In this document: positions 4,399 through 6,295 of the stretch, piece after piece | How positions within the stretch are numbered: the first letter of the stretch is position 1 | How the letters are laid out: each line of letters begins with the position of its first letter | Assembly: GCA_030586765.1 (NCBI GenBank) | Contig: JAUQZZ010000116.1 | Span: forward strand, 1 to 6,295 | Length of the DNA stretch: 6,295 nucleotides | Reading direction: 5' to 3' | Source: Candidatus Brocadiales bacterium | GTDB lineage: Bacteria; Planctomycetota; Brocadiia; Brocadiales; Bathyanammoxibiaceae | The notes under the pieces: generated by a model | Databases searched by the model: none | Seen by the model: only the letters and a program-made list of their open reading frames with translations | Told to the model about the DNA's origin: nothing | Made by a program: the position numbers and the translations under genes

Positions 4399-5490
4399 AT
4401 GGGAATATTCGTTAAGAACGGTAAGTATTGGATAGACTACAGACTCAACGGCAAGAGGAAGCGGGAGTGCATAGGGCCAGATAAGAAGCTGGCTGAGGTG
4501 GCCCTGGAAACCCGTAAGCTAGACATCTTTCTTCAAAATAGTTTTGCTATTAAGAGGGTTGCCAACAGTCCGTACTTTGAAGACTTTGCCGAGGAGTACC
4601 TGGAGCATGTAAAAGAGAAGAAAAGGTCCTGGAGGCGAGACCTCATTATTATAAAGTCTGCCATGACCCACTTCATGGGGGTAAGGATGGACGACATTAC
4701 CCCCACAAAGGTGGCCGAGTACAAGGTAAAGAGGGCGGATGAAGTAAAACCCGGTACGGTAAATAGAGAACTGGCCTGCCTCAGGCACATATTCAGCCTG
4801 GCCGTAAAATGGGGAAAGGCAGGATTTAATCCGTTAAAAGAAGTGAGGGTATTGGAGATGCCAAAAAGGCCAGAAAGGATATTAAGCGATGATGAGGCAG
4901 AAAGACTAGTCTCTTCCGCCAAGGGCCAGACCCGAGACATAATAATTATGGCCCTCAATACGGGCATGAAATTGGGAGAAATCCTTCACCTCAAATGGGA
5001 AGACCTGGATTTTAAAGAGGGCGTTATCACCGTCAGGGGCTCCAGGAGGGAAAGGGATAGAAAGATACCCATGAATTCAACTGTTCTGGCACATTTGAAG
5101 GGGGCAAAAGGGCCTGACGGTTCCCCTTATATCTTTGCAGACCCCCAAACGGGTCAACCTATTAAAAAGATAGAGAAGAGCTTTAAGACCGCACTGGCCA
5201 AGGCAGGGCTGGAAGGTTGTACCTTTCACGACCTCAGGCATAGTTTCGGTATGAGGTTGGTCCAGAATGGTGTTGACCCATTGACGGTAAAAGAGCTCCT
5301 TGGACATTCTACCCTTGAGGTAACGAAGCGATACTTCCAGTCTACCCCGGAAAAGAAGAGGAAGGCAGTGGAGCTTATCTCCAGTTTCCGCCGCTGGAGG
5401 CCTTCTCCCGCCGAGTCTACCTCGGTGGGGAGTAAGACTACGGGCACTCCCCCTCAAGTGGAAGACAGTTCACAAGCGATTAATAATTAA
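4399..5490 (+). CDS. Tyrosine recombinase/phage-type integrase with catalytic Arg I replaced by Lys
   Basis: Cuts and rejoins DNA through a phosphotyrosine intermediate to integrate or excise an element. It is 363 aa. The N-terminal part (MGIFVKNGKYWIDYRLNGKR) resembles the Arm-type DNA-binding domain, residues about 60-140 are the SAM-like core-binding domain, and about 160-325 are catalytic. Catalytic residues visible: H277-x-x-R280 (HDLRH), H303 (LGH) and nucleophile Y312 (TKRYF). The first Arg, normally in TGxR, is K191 (TGMKLGEI, codon AAA), one transition from an Arg codon. A polar Ser/Thr/Pro tail follows residue 332. No SD precedes the ATG; the start is chosen because it gives a normal family N-terminus. 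It lies divergent to the glnK operon and convergent with the second amt. No partner genes, tRNA or att repeats are visible, so it may be a remnant of a mobile element or a solo recombinase. Confidence 0.9.
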   Translation: MGIFVKNGKYWIDYRLNGKRKRECIGPDKKLAEVALETRKLDIFLQNSFAIKRVANSPYFEDFAEEYLEHVKEKKRSWRRDLIIIKSAMTHFMGVRMDDITPTKVAEYKVKRADEVKPGTVNRELACLRHIFSLAVKWGKAGFNPLKEVRVLEMPKRPERILSDDEAERLVSSAKGQTRDIIIMALNTGMKLGEILHLKWEDLDFKEGVITVRGSRRERDRKIPMNSTVLAHLKGAKGPDGSPYIFADPQTGQPIKKIEKSFKTALAKAGLEGCTFHDLRHSFGMRLVQNGVDPLTVKELLGHSTLEVTKRYFQSTPEKKRKAVELISSFRRWRPSPAESTSVGSKTTGTPPQVEDSSQAINN

Positions 5491-5534
5491 CTGGGACTAT
5501 TGACTAAAAGCATTTCGTGGGGGCAATTGGAATT

Positions 5535-5567
5535 AAAAAGCAGGGGCACGGCGTTGCCGTGCCCCTG
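5535..5567 (-). terminator. Strong hairpin terminator of the second amt gene
   Basis: The perfect 12-bp stem CAGGGGCACGGC (5541-5552) with GCCGTGCCCCTG (5556-5567) has a 3-nt loop. On the minus strand CTTTTTAATT follows, fitting rho-independent termination of amt, whose stop is 27 nt away. On the plus strand it has no T-tract but could still shield the 3' end of the integrase transcript. Confidence 0.85.
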
Positions 5568-5594
5568 AGTACTTCTGTCATCCAGCATCTACGC

Positions 5595-6295
5595 TTACGA
5601 CCTTACCGAAACAGTCTCCGGTTCAATAAAATGGTAAGCAACTTCCCTGTGCTGGCTAATGTCCATACCAGCCACTTCCTCTGTCTCAGGTACTCTAATG
5701 CCTTTAGTTACTGCCTTTATGAAAAGGATGAGTACCGCGGTGCAGGCACAAGAGTATCCCCATGCACATACGACGCCTACAAATTGCTTCAGCATCAGGG
5801 CAGGGTTTCCGTAAAATAGGCCGTCGGCACCGGCGGGGTTTACGAGCGTACTTGCGAAGAGACCTGTTGCAAGGGCCCCAAAGCTCCCACCCATTGCGTG
5901 TATCCCTATCACGTCCAGGGCATCGTCATAACCCAGGGCCTTTTTCATCCATTTTACGCAGGAGTAACACAAGAATCCTGCACCGGCCCCTATGGCAAGG
6001 GACGGCATAACTGCTACAAAACCTGAGGCGGGTGTAATGGCCACCAGCCCTGCTACTGCACCTGAGCAAGTGCCTATCAGAGTGGGTTTCCTGTCAAATA
6101 TCCACTCCATTACGTTCCATGTAAAGGCGGCGGTAGCGGTGGCTGTGTTGGTGACTGCCCAGGCGCTTGCGGCGAGTCCATTGGCGGCTACTGCACTGCC
6201 TGCGTTAAAGCCGAACCACCCAAACCACAGGAGGGCGGCGCCTATCATCGTAAAAGGTACATTATGCGGGGGCTTTATCGTCTTGCGTCTGCCCA
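5595..6295 (-). CDS. amt: Canonical ammonium transporter, C-terminal half (start beyond window)
   Basis: Second Amt/MEP/Rh family channel. The frame is open to the right edge, and residues before the ATG at 6248 read ...KPPHNVPFT, a conserved Amt segment, so that ATG is internal and the gene is cut by the window. 232 residues are visible. Canonical features: GWFGFNAGS with the gate Phe (AmtB F215) and Ser (S219), GLVAITPASGFV, DDALDVIGIH with D313 and H318 equivalents, and the cytoplasmic tail GIRVPETEEVAGMDISQH that contacts P-II in AmtB. It thus keeps the gate residue changed in the other Amt of this window, which makes the two functionally distinct paralogues. No glnK lies downstream; the gene converges on the integrase. 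Confidence 0.95.
   Translation of the reverse strand, partial: GRRKTIKPPHNVPFTMIGAALLWFGWFGFNAGSAVAANGLAASAWAVTNTATATAAFTWNVMEWIFDRKPTLIGTCSGAVAGLVAITPASGFVAVMPSLAIGAGAGFLCYSCVKWMKKALGYDDALDVIGIHAMGGSFGALATGLFASTLVNPAGADGLFYGNPALMLKQFVGVVCAWGYSCACTAVLILFIKAVTKGIRVPETEEVAGMDISQHREVAYHFIEPETVSVRS

Noticed and set aside
4391..5506. Short GACTATT repeats before and after the integrase as att sites
   Set aside because: Only 7 matching bases in AT-rich context and no tRNA nearby; expected by chance.
5595..6248. ATG at 6248 as the start of the second amt
   Set aside because: It lies mid-protein; conserved Amt residues (PPHNVPF) precede it in frame up to the edge.

Overview
The window is bacterial chromosome of middling GC content. 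Genes are spaced by real intergenic regions, most starts have good Shine-Dalgarno (SD) sites, and sigma-54 type promoters and rho-independent terminators are visible. The sequence does not fix the phylum. Several ammonium transporters, a divergent P-II protein and families of G-rich heptamer and palindromic repeats would suit an environmental lineage such as a Brocadiales-type planctomycete, but this is a guess from style, not a demonstrated assignment.

Layout. (1) 1-737, plus: the 3' part of mazG (NTP pyrophosphohydrolase), whose start lies left of the window. A (GGGGACA)n array that fits a G-quadruplex sits in frame inside it. (2) 731-1213: a repeat-rich zone. Three palindromic elements lie between the end of mazG and a second, about 95% identical copy of the last 179 bp of mazG. 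A TAGGGRG heptamer array follows that copy. (3) 1214-1591, minus: an unrecognised 125-aa protein with a strong SD and a near-perfect sigma-54 -24/-12 element upstream. (4) 3822 down to 1863, minus: an operon of a divergent P-II protein (glnK-like), an unlisted 32-residue single-span membrane peptide (3398-3300) and a divergent ammonium transporter. It has a sigma-54 promoter at 3956-3970 and a terminator at 1801-1836. (5) 3851-4398: an AT-rich regulatory region without genes. (6) 4399-5490, plus: a tyrosine recombinase whose first catalytic Arg is Lys. (7) 5595 to the right edge, minus: the C-terminal half of a second, canonical ammonium transporter, with a terminator hairpin between it and the convergent integrase.

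How it fits together. Regions 3-5 look like a nitrogen-responsive unit. A P-II signal protein normally docks on an Amt trimer and blocks it when nitrogen is plentiful; here a tiny membrane protein is translationally coupled between the two. Both the P-II T-loop and the Amt phenylalanine gate depart from the standard, so the module may sense or gate ammonium differently from the canonical transporter at the right edge. The orphan 125-aa gene has its own sigma-54 element and may belong to the same regulon. The small-peptide/P-II/Amt operon and the sigma-54 orphan are the best candidates here for undescribed biology.
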